From an uncultured Thiotrichaceae bacterium (GTDB lineage: Bacteria; Pseudomonadota; Gammaproteobacteria; Thiotrichales; Thiotrichaceae), in assembly GCA_937925855.1 (NCBI GenBank), contig CALAMO010000027.1, positions 1-64,000 on the forward strand: a stretch of 64,000 nucleotides of DNA, read 5' to 3'. Under the pieces are notes generated by a model that saw only the letters and a program-made list of their open reading frames with translations, was not told the origin of the DNA and searched no databases. This document shows positions 34,858-44,172 of this stretch, one piece after another. The translations under genes were made by a program, and so were the position numbers. The number at the start of each line of letters is the position of its first letter. The first letter of the stretch is position 1.

Positions 34858-36846
34858 CTACTCCACCAACACCCGAAACTTAACGCTAAAACGACTCGGC
34901 AAGCCACCTGTCAGCGGCTGAAAAGCCCCCATAGTCGGCACACTCAGATGCGTAACCGCAGCATCAGTACCAACGCCATCAGCCACCGGCACATAGCTAT
35001 AACCAGTCCCACCGTTATCCGAATAACCCACACTACCCGGCGATAAACCGCTGGAGGGCGTACCATCGGTAAAATAAGGCGGCGTGCAAAATCCAACCAC
35101 ACTCACACAGAGCTTGGTATTAGCGGGGATGAAATCTGTAATGACAATGCTATTGCTGTCCACCGGTGCCGGGCCAGCGTTATAGGCGGTGATGGTGTAT
35201 TCTAAAATACTGCCGGGGATTGCCTTGGGGTTACTTCCATTGTTCACCGGGTCGTACAGCGTCTTGACCGTTTTTTCCAGGCTTAGCAGCGGGGAAAAAT
35301 TATTGGTATGACCTAAACTGTGAGTAAACGATGAAGCGTCAATGTCAGAGGTCAACAAATAATTCGGGCAGGCCGCAGCATCACCGCTGGTGGTGAGTTC
35401 CCAGCAAACACTGCTCGCTGAATCCACCCCATTGGGCGTGAGACTAATGGATTGCCCCACCCCAGCGCCCGCCAGCCGGGCAACCTCCGTCGCATCCCAA
35501 CTCACCGTCACACCCGCATTACTCACAGGAACCGGATCAGTACTCCCGCCGCCGCCATAAGCGACATAGTCAACCGGCACCGCGTTCACCGTACCGGAAC
35601 CATTTAACACCGTGACATCCGTCGCCGATGGCTTCAGCAAGACAACATCGTCACCGCTATTCTCCAGGTTTGCGCCAGTTTGTGAGTACAAATAATGGAC
35701 GTTACCGACACTATTATTCGTGCCACTGGCAAAATAAAGCACGATGTAATCGCCAGCGGCCACATCAATATCAGGCAACACATGATTTTGTGCTACCCCG
35801 TCCTGCCCCGCAATCACATAATTTACAATAGACCCGGCAGTTTGCGCGTACAGCTCCACAAACTCAGGAAAACCGGTCGCCTGACGATACAACACCTCAT
35901 TAATGACTAGCTCTGCATGTGTTTTATTAATTGGCTCCGCTACCCAATAGGCGACTTGTTCAGTGGTATGTGAGCGATTACTACCGTTCGCAAAGGTTTC
36001 TTCTTCAATCGCCAAATTCAAGGTCGTTGAGACCGGATTATTACCATAAAGTACAGCCCAACCACCGTCAGAGCCGTCCATCGCATTTTGTGAAGCAGTG
36101 GCATAACTGAATGAGCGAGGCAGAGAGTAATTGTAAGGTGGCGCGTTGCCGACGCCTGCTATTGAATCAGCGCCTAAAGCAATCTTCACATAAGCGTTGC
36201 TCATGTAATATTCCGCTTCCTCAGCGATGAAATACCCCAGCGTTTCAGCGTTCGGCAGACTGGAATTTATAAACCCCGTCTGCTTACCGATGCAAATTGA
36301 TGAATCATTGGGTGGCGTAGTGCGAGATGTGCACGCGCTAGACCAAAATACTGAAAAATCCGCGTTATTGAAGCTCATGACCTGTCCGGTGACGACAGGA
36401 TCATCATAATTTTGCAGTTTATACGGCGCAGCAGAAACGTTTTCCATTTGGCCAGCTGCCCAATTATTGCTGCCGGAGTTTGTTCCACCCGAACTGATGG
36501 TATGCGCTTCGTATTTAATGGGGTAGGCGTACACACCTGCTTCAGAGACCGTACAATAAACATCACCAGCGGTGACGGCATTACTATTGTTTGGGCGCTG
36601 TACCAAAACCTCAAAGCCACCACCCGCAGAGCGCACCCGTACCGTAGCATCATTGCTGGCAGCAGACGGCAAATGATAGGTACAGGCGATAACGGGGTTA
36701 CTGTAGGTATTACTGAGAGGAACAGTTTTCCACGCATAACCGACCGCAGTCACCTTAACCATTTCCAGATAATTGGTGAGCGCAAGCGCTGCTGCATTTT
36801 GACTAATTAGCCCAAGTAAAATCAGTACAAATAAACGGTATTTCAT
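34858..36846 (-). CDS. Exported surface protein with lamin-tail-like and DUF11 domains
   Basis: The 662-residue protein has a signal peptide (MKYRLFVLILLGLISQNAAALA). A 280-residue Ser/Asn/Tyr-rich N-terminal region of unknown fold follows. A lamin-tail-like domain begins near residue 313 (AELVINEVLYRQATGFPEFVELYAQTAGSIVNYVIAG through VDYVAYGGG), and a DUF11-type beta domain lies near 540-660 (LSLEKTVKTLYDP, then ILEYTITAYNAGPAPVDSNSIVITDFIPANT). Such modules are found in secreted or surface-attached proteins. No sorting signal is visible at the C-terminus. No ribosome site precedes the ATG. Function is unknown. Confidence 0.75.
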   Translation of the reverse strand: MKYRLFVLILLGLISQNAAALALTNYLEMVKVTAVGYAWKTVPLSNTYSNPVIACTYHLPSAASNDATVRVRSAGGGFEVLVQRPNNSNAVTAGDVYCTVSEAGVYAYPIKYEAHTISSGGTNSGSNNWAAGQMENVSAAPYKLQNYDDPVVTGQVMSFNNADFSVFWSSACTSRTTPPNDSSICIGKQTGFINSSLPNAETLGYFIAEEAEYYMSNAYVKIALGADSIAGVGNAPPYNYSLPRSFSYATASQNAMDGSDGGWAVLYGNNPVSTTLNLAIEEETFANGSNRSHTTEQVAYWVAEPINKTHAELVINEVLYRQATGFPEFVELYAQTAGSIVNYVIAGQDGVAQNHVLPDIDVAAGDYIVLYFASGTNNSVGNVHYLYSQTGANLENSGDDVVLLKPSATDVTVLNGSGTVNAVPVDYVAYGGGGSTDPVPVSNAGVTVSWDATEVARLAGAGVGQSISLTPNGVDSASSVCWELTTSGDAAACPNYLLTSDIDASSFTHSLGHTNNFSPLLSLEKTVKTLYDPVNNGSNPKAIPGSILEYTITAYNAGPAPVDSNSIVITDFIPANTKLCVSVVGFCTPPYFTDGTPSSGLSPGSVGYSDNGGTGYSYVPVADGVGTDAAVTHLSVPTMGAFQPLTGGLPSRFSVKFRVLVE

Positions 36847-37105
36847 GGTATTTTTTTAATATCAGTGTAACCGTTACGGACTTTATGAGTGATGAATTGG
36901 ACAGGGTTACCGCTAACACCCGAACTATAGTCAAATCCAGTGTATCGCTCTCAAGCGGCTTCCTGCTGTTGATTTAGCCCTTACTCAACGCCAGCGTTAA
37001 ATTTTACTCCAGAGACATTGAAATCTTAGTCTTCTGCAGCAACAAGATTGAAATCCCACCTTTTTTGTATCATCCTTTCTAAGTCGTCTAACAGGAAAAT
37101 CATCA

Positions 37106-40100
37106 TTGCGCCTCAGTAAAATCCGCATCGCCGGATTCAAGAGTTTTGTTGATCCCGTCACGCTGGATTTACGCACTAATCTGGTCGGTATCCTCGGCCC
37201 GAATGGCTGTGGAAAATCGAATACCATCGATGCGGTGCGCTGGGTCATGGGCGAAAGCTCAGCCAAGCACCTGCGTGGACAATCGATGGAGGATGTGATC
37301 TTCAACGGCTCCTCGGCGCGCAAACCGGTGGGGCAGGCATCGGTCGAATTGGTCTTCGATAATTCAGATGGTCATCTCGGCGGTGAATATGCCCGCTACG
37401 CTGAAATCTCAGTGCGCCGGCAGGTGACCCGCGACGGGACGTCAAAATACTTCCTCAACGGATCACGTTGTCGGCGGCGCGATATTACCGATATTTTTCT
37501 CGGCACCGGCCTGGGCCCTCGCAGCTACGCCATTATCGAGCAAGGCATGATTTCACGCCTGATTGAGGCTAAACCTGAGGAACTGCGCAATACGCTGGAA
37601 GAAGCCGCCGGTATTTCACGCTATAAGGAACGCCGCCGCGAAACCCAAAACCGGATTAAACATACCCGTGAGAACCTGGAACGGCTGGCGGATCTGCGCG
37701 AGGAGCTAGAGAAACAGCTGCAAAAACTGGATCGTCAGGCCAAAGCCGCCGCTAAATTTAAGGCGCTGCGGGCCGATGAACAGCGGCTGGAAGCCAGCTT
37801 ACTGTTATTCCAGCAGCAAGCGCTGGAAACGCAGAATCAGCAGCTCATCGCCCAGCTGCGCGTACAGTCCAGCCAGTACCAGGACCAGCTCGGAGCCGTA
37901 CGCGCTCTAGAGAGCACGATTGAAGCATTACGCCAGCAATATACCGCCGCCAATGACGCATTAAACGTCATACAGGGCGAGTTCTATCAAGCCGGGGCAG
38001 ATATTAGCCGCATCGAACAAAATATCCGCCATCAGCAGGAAACCCAAGAGCGGCAGCAGGCCAGCCTCCAGCAGATTCAACGCGGGCTGGAAGAAACCCT
38101 GCGCCACGCCGAGGAAGATCGCGAGCTGCTCCAGGACAGCCGCAGCCAGCTGGACGAGTTGGAACCGAACGCCGCACAGCAGCAGGAAGCACTCGCACTG
38201 GCGGAGGAGCGCCTGTACGACGCGGAGGAGCAGCTCGCCGACTGGCAGGAACAATGGCAGAGCCTACAGGCGCAAATTGCTGATCCCACGCGGCAGTCGC
38301 AGGTAGAAAAAACCCGCATGGAGCAAATCGAACAGCAGATTGCCCAGGCCCAACAGCGCTTACAGCGGCTAGAACAGGATGGGAAAAATATTTCCACGCA
38401 GCAGTTTGTCAGCGACATAAGCGCACTCGAACGACAGCTGGCCCGCACCCAGGAAGCGCAGCAGCTGAGCATGGCACAGCTGGAAACCGCTAGCGCCGCT
38501 GTGCAACAGCAACAACACCAGCTGCAACAGACACAGGAAAAGCTCAATGCGCAGCGGTCGCGCCAGCAGTCTTTACAGGGGCGACTGGCCTCGTTAGAAA
38601 CCCTACAGCAGGCCGGGCTGGATAAAACTAATAAAGCGCGCGCGCAGTGGTTAGCGCAGCAGCAGCTGGCCGATAAGCCAAGGCTCGCGGAGCAGATTGA
38701 GGTTGCCAGCGGCTGGGAAACGGCGCTGGAAACCGTACTGGGTCACGATCTGGATGCGGTGTGTGTAGCCCATTTGGATGATTTAGCGCTGATGGCAGAT
38801 GCATTGCAGGGGGCTGGCGTTAGCCTGTTGGAAACAACACCAACAGCCACCCCGCCCAGCCTCCCTGAGCGAGGTTTAACAGGTAAAACGTCTGAATTAA
38901 GGCAAGAAACCACGACCAGACAGGCGGCTGCCAACGATGCAGCAAACGCACTTAGGCTCCGGGGTGCAACACTCGCCACAAAAATCCACGCTCCCCAAAC
39001 CCTAAAGTCCCTCTGTAGCCAAATCCACTGCGCCGATGCTTTAGCAGATGCCCTGGCACAGCGCCAACAGCTGGCCGATACCGAATCCATCATCACCCCC
39101 ACAGGTATCTGGCTTGGCCGGCATTGGCTACGCCTGCCACGCAAGCAGGATGCTGCGGGCAATGTTTTACAGCGCCAGCAGGAAATTCGCCAACTACAGC
39201 AGCAGGCTGCGACATTAGCCGAGGCATTAGCCGCGCAGGAAGCACAGGCCGCCACGCTCAAAGCCAGTATCAGCCAGCGCCAAAGCCAGCGCCAACAGGC
39301 ACAGGATGCCGTCAATCACTTGCATCGCGAAGAATCCACTGCCACCAGCCAGCTCAATGGCCTACAACAGCGCATTCAGCAACTCGGCAGCCGCCAACAG
39401 CAAATCAGCCGCGAACAGGAAGAAGTCAGCGTCACGCTGGCCCGGTTGCACGACGAGCACGAACAGGCGACAGAACGGCGCAATAGCGCGCTGGCCCTGC
39501 TAGAATCACTGGAGGAAAACCGGGAACAGCTCGCACAGGCTAAGGATGAACGCCAGTACGCGCAGGACGATGCGCGGCGCGAGGTGCGCGACTTGCAGGA
39601 TGAACTGCATCAGCTACAGCTAGAGATTGAAACCCAACGCAATCAGTGTAACCACAGCCAGCGCCAACTGGAGCGGGTCAATAGCCATCTGGCCTCACTC
39701 GAACAGCAACGCGACGCGATGTTGCAACAAATCGCGGAACAGGATCATCCGACCGATGATTTACAGGATCAGCTGGCGCAGGCACTGGAGACCCGTGCGG
39801 CACTTGAACTGCGCCTGAGCGCTGCCCGCGAGCAGGTGCAAGCATTGGATAATGAGGTGCGCAGCAAAGACGCCGATCGCGTCAGCGCCGAGCGCAGCGC
39901 CGAAACGATGCGCAACCAGCAGGAACAGCTCAAACTCGACTGGCAATCGATCCAGGTGCGCTTGCAGACCCTACAGGAACAATTCGCGCAGACCGACTTT
40001 GATGGCGAGCAGCTGCAGCAGGAATTACAGCAGGAATTACAGCACGAGTGGACACAAGCAAACGTACAGCAGCAGCTCGATAACGTACAGCACAGTATCC

Positions 40101-40720
40101 AACGCCTGGGCGCAATTAATCTTGCCGCGATTGAGGAATTTGCCGAGCAAAGCGAACGCAAGACCTGGCTGGATGAACAGAATGACGATCTGGAAAGCGC
40201 GCTGGAGACGTTGGAAAGCGCGATGCGTAAGATTGACCGCGAAACACGTACCCGCTTCCGTGAGACCTTTGATCATGTGAATAGCCGCCTGCAAGCGATG
40301 TTCCCACGCCTATTTGGCGGCGGTGAGTGTTACCTGGAAATGACTGATGATGACCTCTTAACCACCGGCATTATGATTATGGCGCGCCCACCGGGGAAAC
40401 GGATTTCCAGCATTCACCTCATGTCTGGCGGCGAGAAAGCACTGACGGCGGTGGCGCTGGTGTTTGCCATCTTTGAGCTGAATCCTGCGCCGTTTTGCAT
40501 GCTGGATGAGGTGGATGCACCGCTGGATGAGGCGAACGTCGGGCGTTTCTGTGATCTAGTCGGTGATATGGCTGAGCGGGTGCAGTTTATCTTTATCACC
40601 CATAATAAACGCACGATGGAGCTGGCGGATAATCTGATTGGGGTGACGATGCGGGAGCCGGGGGTGTCTCGGCTGGTGGCGGTGGATATGGCGGAGGCAG
40701 TGCAGCTGGCAGAGGTTTGA
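37106..40720 (+). CDS. smc: Chromosome segregation protein SMC
   Basis: SMC is the condensin ATPase that organises and helps segregate the chromosome. The 1204-residue protein has the ATP head MRLSKIRIAGFKSFVDPVTLDL with Walker A GPNGCGKSN near residue 32. Two long Gln/Glu-rich coiled coils run at about 165-500 and 680-1010, around a hinge near 505-660. The C-terminal head carries LMSGGEKALTAVALVFA and Walker B CMLDEVDAPLDEANV. The start is a rare TTG at 37106 behind AGGA; the reading frame and the family's N-terminus demand it. zipA and ligA, frequent downstream partners, are absent. Direct repeats of ATTGAAATC at 37017 and 37047 lie upstream. Confidence 0.96.
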   Translation: MRLSKIRIAGFKSFVDPVTLDLRTNLVGILGPNGCGKSNTIDAVRWVMGESSAKHLRGQSMEDVIFNGSSARKPVGQASVELVFDNSDGHLGGEYARYAEISVRRQVTRDGTSKYFLNGSRCRRRDITDIFLGTGLGPRSYAIIEQGMISRLIEAKPEELRNTLEEAAGISRYKERRRETQNRIKHTRENLERLADLREELEKQLQKLDRQAKAAAKFKALRADEQRLEASLLLFQQQALETQNQQLIAQLRVQSSQYQDQLGAVRALESTIEALRQQYTAANDALNVIQGEFYQAGADISRIEQNIRHQQETQERQQASLQQIQRGLEETLRHAEEDRELLQDSRSQLDELEPNAAQQQEALALAEERLYDAEEQLADWQEQWQSLQAQIADPTRQSQVEKTRMEQIEQQIAQAQQRLQRLEQDGKNISTQQFVSDISALERQLARTQEAQQLSMAQLETASAAVQQQQHQLQQTQEKLNAQRSRQQSLQGRLASLETLQQAGLDKTNKARAQWLAQQQLADKPRLAEQIEVASGWETALETVLGHDLDAVCVAHLDDLALMADALQGAGVSLLETTPTATPPSLPERGLTGKTSELRQETTTRQAAANDAANALRLRGATLATKIHAPQTLKSLCSQIHCADALADALAQRQQLADTESIITPTGIWLGRHWLRLPRKQDAAGNVLQRQQEIRQLQQQAATLAEALAAQEAQAATLKASISQRQSQRQQAQDAVNHLHREESTATSQLNGLQQRIQQLGSRQQQISREQEEVSVTLARLHDEHEQATERRNSALALLESLEENREQLAQAKDERQYAQDDARREVRDLQDELHQLQLEIETQRNQCNHSQRQLERVNSHLASLEQQRDAMLQQIAEQDHPTDDLQDQLAQALETRAALELRLSAAREQVQALDNEVRSKDADRVSAERSAETMRNQQEQLKLDWQSIQVRLQTLQEQFAQTDFDGEQLQQELQQELQHEWTQANVQQQLDNVQHSIQRLGAINLAAIEEFAEQSERKTWLDEQNDDLESALETLESAMRKIDRETRTRFRETFDHVNSRLQAMFPRLFGGGECYLEMTDDDLLTTGIMIMARPPGKRISSIHLMSGGEKALTAVALVFAIFELNPAPFCMLDEVDAPLDEANVGRFCDLVGDMAERVQFIFITHNKRTMELADNLIGVTMREPGVSRLVAVDMAEAVQLAEV

Positions 40721-40860
40721 ACGTGCGCCGTTAAGTACTCCACTCACGCTTTATCCTGCATCAACAAGCCTAAAATACGGGACGACCCAACTCCTTTTCC
40801 AGCAAGAACACGCAGCCAGATTCAGTAAACGCGGGGCACAATATAGATTGGGCTTTCTAC

Positions 40861-40898
40861 TGACATTGGGGTCAACCCGCAAGCTAACCCCAATATCA
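40861..40898. terminator. Strong hairpin between convergent smc and the DsbA-like gene
   Basis: A 12-bp stem with one mismatch (40861-40872 with 40887-40898; core ATTGGGGT/ACCCCAAT) encloses a 14-nt loop. It lies between convergent genes, 140 bp after smc and 22 bp after the DsbA-like stop. No clean T-run follows on either strand, so the terminator call rests on position and stem strength. Confidence 0.5.
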
Positions 40899-40919
40899 AT
40901 CTGCATTTAAGTCACTGCT

Positions 40920-41936
40920 TTAATTAGCAGCAGTCAAAGCCTGTTGAATCGCTTGCGGCAGGTCTTCTTCAAGATTATCCACATCCAGCTTGCGTCCGTT
41001 CAAAAACAGGGTGGGCGTGCTGTTCACCCCTAAACGCTTACCCTGCTCTTCACCGCGCTGCACATGTGCCGCAGGCTTATCAGACGCTAAACAGGCAGTA
41101 AACGCACTATTGTCCAGCCCAAGCTGCTCCGCAAATTTGGGGGCGGAGTCATCCTTTAGCGCACGCTGGTCAGAGAACGCCAAATCATGGTATTCCCAAA
41201 ACTTGTCCTGTTCCGCCGCACACGCCGCGCCCTCAGCAATTTTACGCGAAATACCAGAGCGGTTAATCGGATAATCCATAAACACAATTTTCAACTCATC
41301 TTTAAACTGATCAGCTACTTTCTTCAGCACCTCACCGGCACGTTTGCAGTGCGGGCACTGGTAATCCGCGAATTCAACCAGGACAACTTTGGCGTCTTCA
41401 GGTCCCTTAAATGGAAATCCACTCACATCTAGCTCAATTTCAGGGGCTTTTGGGGGTTCTAGCAGCAGCTTGAAGCCATTTTTTTCTTTCAGCTCAGTAA
41501 GGAACGCCTGCTGTTTTTTAGCCTGTTCCTGCTGAACTAACAGCTGCACAATCTGGGGTTTAATCGCATCCAGCGGCTGATTAATACGCGCCTTATGTTC
41601 TTCATAGAAAGCAGTCACTGCTTCGTCAGAGGGTGGGTCAGCCGAGAATAAATCCGCCGCAATGTCTTCACCAGTCTTACCACTGGCAGCAGCACGCTTG
41701 TCGATCTCCATCACCACGAGCGCCTCATCAACCAAAGCCGTTTTGTTTTGATGCAGCTTTAGCTCTGCATCATGCAGCAAGCGCTGCAACACCTCCGGCA
41801 AATCACTGGCCTCATAGGTTTTATCATTAAATTCAAACATTGCCGCATCATCGGCCATAACCGGATTCAAACCAGCAGTGATGGCGAAGACAGCAGCCAG
41901 AAAAATTGAGCGCAGCTCTATAGTCGTTATTTTCAT
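40920..41936 (-). CDS. Periplasmic DsbA-like thioredoxin-fold protein with SurA-like N-terminal region
   Basis: From ATG 41936, with AGGA six bases upstream, the protein has 338 residues and a signal peptide ending near ADDAA. Residues 35-165 are helical and charged and resemble the N-terminal region of SurA/PpiC-type chaperones. A DsbA/thioredoxin_4 domain follows: VVLVEFADYQCPHCKRAGEVLKK with a CPHC active site, YPINRSGISRKIAEGAACAAEQDKFWEYHDLAF, and the cis-proline loop VNSTPTLFLNGRKLD. A thiol oxidoreductase or isomerase role in the periplasm is expected. The first ATG at 41942 sits right on the ribosome site and is less likely. Confidence 0.85.
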   Translation of the reverse strand: MKITTIELRSIFLAAVFAITAGLNPVMADDAAMFEFNDKTYEASDLPEVLQRLLHDAELKLHQNKTALVDEALVVMEIDKRAAASGKTGEDIAADLFSADPPSDEAVTAFYEEHKARINQPLDAIKPQIVQLLVQQEQAKKQQAFLTELKEKNGFKLLLEPPKAPEIELDVSGFPFKGPEDAKVVLVEFADYQCPHCKRAGEVLKKVADQFKDELKIVFMDYPINRSGISRKIAEGAACAAEQDKFWEYHDLAFSDQRALKDDSAPKFAEQLGLDNSAFTACLASDKPAAHVQRGEEQGKRLGVNSTPTLFLNGRKLDVDNLEEDLPQAIQQALTAAN

Positions 41937-42063
41937 ATTCATTCCTATGCGTTAATAGTTAGCTATTTTCCTGCGGCAAGAACATACCATAATGACCGAT
42001 AAACTACCCGCATCCTTGCTCACATTATGATTACCAAACGGTAAGATTTATCAGGTGTATGGA

Positions 42064-42107
42064 ATATAGGCAAAATACAAGTGAGATATAGGCAAAGTAG
42101 AGGTGCA
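42064..42107. repeat. Two tandem 22-bp direct repeats
   Basis: Two adjacent 22-bp units, both starting ATATAGGCAAA, differ at five positions (three within the first 20). They lie about 130-170 bp before the DsbA-like gene and next to the terminator of the upstream secreted-protein gene. The 22-bp period is close to two helical turns. A double regulator site is one reading. Confidence 0.5.
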
Positions 42108-42142
42108 AAAAAACGGCGCTAAAACTGTTGGTCTCAGCGCCG
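42107..42142 (-). terminator. Intrinsic terminator of the secreted-protein gene
   Basis: Read on the minus strand, CGGCGCT and AGCGCCG form a 7-bp GC-rich stem around a 15-nt loop, followed directly by seven T (42113-42107). It lies 88 bp after the stop at 42231 and is a typical Rho-independent terminator. Confidence 0.85.
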
Positions 42143-42230
42143 CCGGATGTTATCGGAATCTTAAACTGCCTGAAATCACAATGAGCATAACGCGACCTCA
42201 TCAATCTCAGCTGAATAAGCTATCTATGCC

Positions 42231-43475
42231 TCAATACGTTTTACATTCACCCTCATACTCGGTCTTAGCCACACCCCAGCGGTACTGTAACGGTGCGTGT
42301 GGATCGGACACCAGGTGGCCATCTTCCTGGTTTTTACGCAGCTCGCGCAGGCTCATGTACAGCTCTTCGCCCAGCGTCAACTGCACCCGACAAAATTTAT
42401 TCAGATGCTTCATTTCCCATTCTGGCGGCTCATCATTCGCGAAGACCGCTTTAGCCCAGCGCGCCGGCGTAGAGCGCGGATCAAAGCGGCCAACCCGATC
42501 GATGTGTCCGCGCACGGACTTGAAGAACAGGCCAAGACGCTTATCGCGACCCGGTGTGGAGTGATCGTTGTATTCGCGACGGGTCATACACTGCCGCCCC
42601 TTCTTCCTAATTTCCTGTAGGTGCCATAGTGCGTCGTACACGTATACCGCACGATCATTCGCATACATACACAGTGCCAGTAGCAGGCGCGTCGTTTTCT
42701 CATCAGGCTTTTCTGGACGCTTGCCTAATCTTTTGGCGATGACATCAGTGAACTTGACGTAATCAAATTCAAACTTTTTCGCTATCTCAAACTGCTCATC
42801 GCTGTAGCCAGGCTGCTTTTTTGCGGATTTCAGAATATTCTTCGGCGACTTAAAACGGCGATAGCCATCCCGCTTTGATTTACTGTCTGGCACATAAAAC
42901 GGGAATGAAGGTGTGCGTAATAAAAAGCGCTCTTTACGCGGCGTGGTCGACGCCATGACTTCCGCAATACCCGTATCCGTTACATTCACAATCTGATAGG
43001 AATGCACGCCGGGTGCGACATAAATATCACCGGGCTTAATATCATTCAAGGCAATGGGGTATGTGTCCTTCGACAGCGAGCTAGTGCTGGTCACATCGGC
43101 GATATATTCGATGAATTTACGCATTCTGACGCCGTTAGCCTGCCCGTCCCAGGTGGATTTTTTATTACTGATAACCTTGCCCTTGCGTGAGGGATCATTC
43201 ACTACAAAAGGCAACTTATGCTCGAAAGCAAAAATCAAACGCATGGCATAGGAGGCATCCGCGCAGTCCTGTGCGTATTTATAATAAATCGGTCTGGAGG
43301 GGTCCATAAAAACGTCATCAGTCCAGTGCTTAGTTACCCACAGCTGATAGCGGCGCTCCCACTGTGCATCCCACTCGTGTTCATCTTTCCAGACCGCCGC
43401 ATTGGCGACAGAAAGGCTGAAAAACCACAAACAAAAGGCCACTAGTGGGAGAAACATCAGATTCATTTTTTTCAC
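42231..43475 (-). CDS. Exported protein of unknown family, possible Cys-His (NlpC/papain-like) enzyme
   Basis: I do not recognise the family. From GTG 43475, with GGGATGGA upstream, the protein has 414 residues and a clear signal peptide (MKKMNLMFLPLVAFCLWFFSLSVANA). The mature N-terminal half holds YYKYAQDCADASYAMRLIFAFEHKLPF near residue 65 and GDIYVAPGVHSYQIVNVTDTGIAEVMAS near 150. A Cys early in a helix and a His in a strand after GDIY is the arrangement of NlpC/P60 or CHAP cysteine peptidases, so a cell-wall or amide hydrolase is possible. The C-terminal half is helical and rich in Arg/Lys. ATG 43484 is an alternative start. Confidence 0.6.
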   Translation of the reverse strand: MKKMNLMFLPLVAFCLWFFSLSVANAAVWKDEHEWDAQWERRYQLWVTKHWTDDVFMDPSRPIYYKYAQDCADASYAMRLIFAFEHKLPFVVNDPSRKGKVISNKKSTWDGQANGVRMRKFIEYIADVTSTSSLSKDTYPIALNDIKPGDIYVAPGVHSYQIVNVTDTGIAEVMASTTPRKERFLLRTPSFPFYVPDSKSKRDGYRRFKSPKNILKSAKKQPGYSDEQFEIAKKFEFDYVKFTDVIAKRLGKRPEKPDEKTTRLLLALCMYANDRAVYVYDALWHLQEIRKKGRQCMTRREYNDHSTPGRDKRLGLFFKSVRGHIDRVGRFDPRSTPARWAKAVFANDEPPEWEMKHLNKFCRVQLTLGEELYMSLRELRKNQEDGHLVSDPHAPLQYRWGVAKTEYEGECKTY

Positions 43476-43695
43476 AGGTTCCATCCCTATGCATATTGAT
43501 ATTTTTGACGACACGTCATGAGTACGCCGGGATCCCCCGGAGCAGATGCATTACGTGAGCAAGCATACCGCAAATACGGCCTATTAGTAAGTTAGCGCAG
43601 CATTAAAACAGGGTTATATCCCATACAAATCTAATGGATATTGTTAATCAGTTAACATTCCGTCGAGGTCTTTCGGGGAACACTAACAGCACACT

Positions 43696-44115
43696 ATGAT
43701 TTATCAACAGGCTTTTGACTACCACACCGCAGGCCGGGGCACTTATGAACTCAGCCCAGAGGTCGACAACCACATCCATAACAGCGGGATTAAAACCGGT
43801 ATTTGCTCACTTTTCATTCACCACACCAGCGCGTCTCTGCTGGTCACTGAGAATGCAGATCCAACGGTACGAGTGGATCTGGAGATGATTTTACGACGCC
43901 TAGCACCAGACGGTGACCCTGCCTATCACCATGATTATGAAGGGCCGGATGACATGTCGGCACATGTACGTTGCATGCTGACTAACGACAGCCTTACCCT
44001 ACCAGTGACCCATGGACGCAGCGCGCTCGGCACCTGGCAGGGCATCTATCTATACGAACATCGCACCAGCAGCTTCCGACGCAGATTAACCCTTACCATC
44101 ATGGGTGAACATTAA
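43696..44115 (+). CDS. yjbQ: YjbQ/UPF0047 family protein
   Basis: The 139-residue protein matches UPF0047: GIKTGICSLFIHHTSASLLVTENADPTVRVDLEMIL near residue 34, YHHDYEGPDDMSAHVRCMLTNDSLTLPVTHGRSALGTWQGIYLYEHRTSSFRR near 76. The conserved His cluster and the Asp/Glu residues are in place. Members have weak thiamine-phosphate synthase activity in E. coli, but the physiological role is not settled. Single gene, convergent with lysC, with no clear ribosome site before the ATG. Confidence 0.93.
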   Translation: MIYQQAFDYHTAGRGTYELSPEVDNHIHNSGIKTGICSLFIHHTSASLLVTENADPTVRVDLEMILRRLAPDGDPAYHHDYEGPDDMSAHVRCMLTNDSLTLPVTHGRSALGTWQGIYLYEHRTSSFRRRLTLTIMGEH

Positions 44116-44172
44116 GTATCAATCGATCGCCCGCACGGCCTGATTCAAGAGCGAATACCCCAACGCTGCTTC

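Noticed and set aside
37017-37055. Direct repeats ATTGAAATC before smc
   Set aside because: Only two 9-bp copies 30 bp apart in an A/T-rich stretch; too weak to call a regulatory site.
42103-42564. 153-codon open frame on the plus strand
   Set aside because: It runs through the terminator and the 3' end of the secreted-protein gene on the other strand, and has no family similarity.
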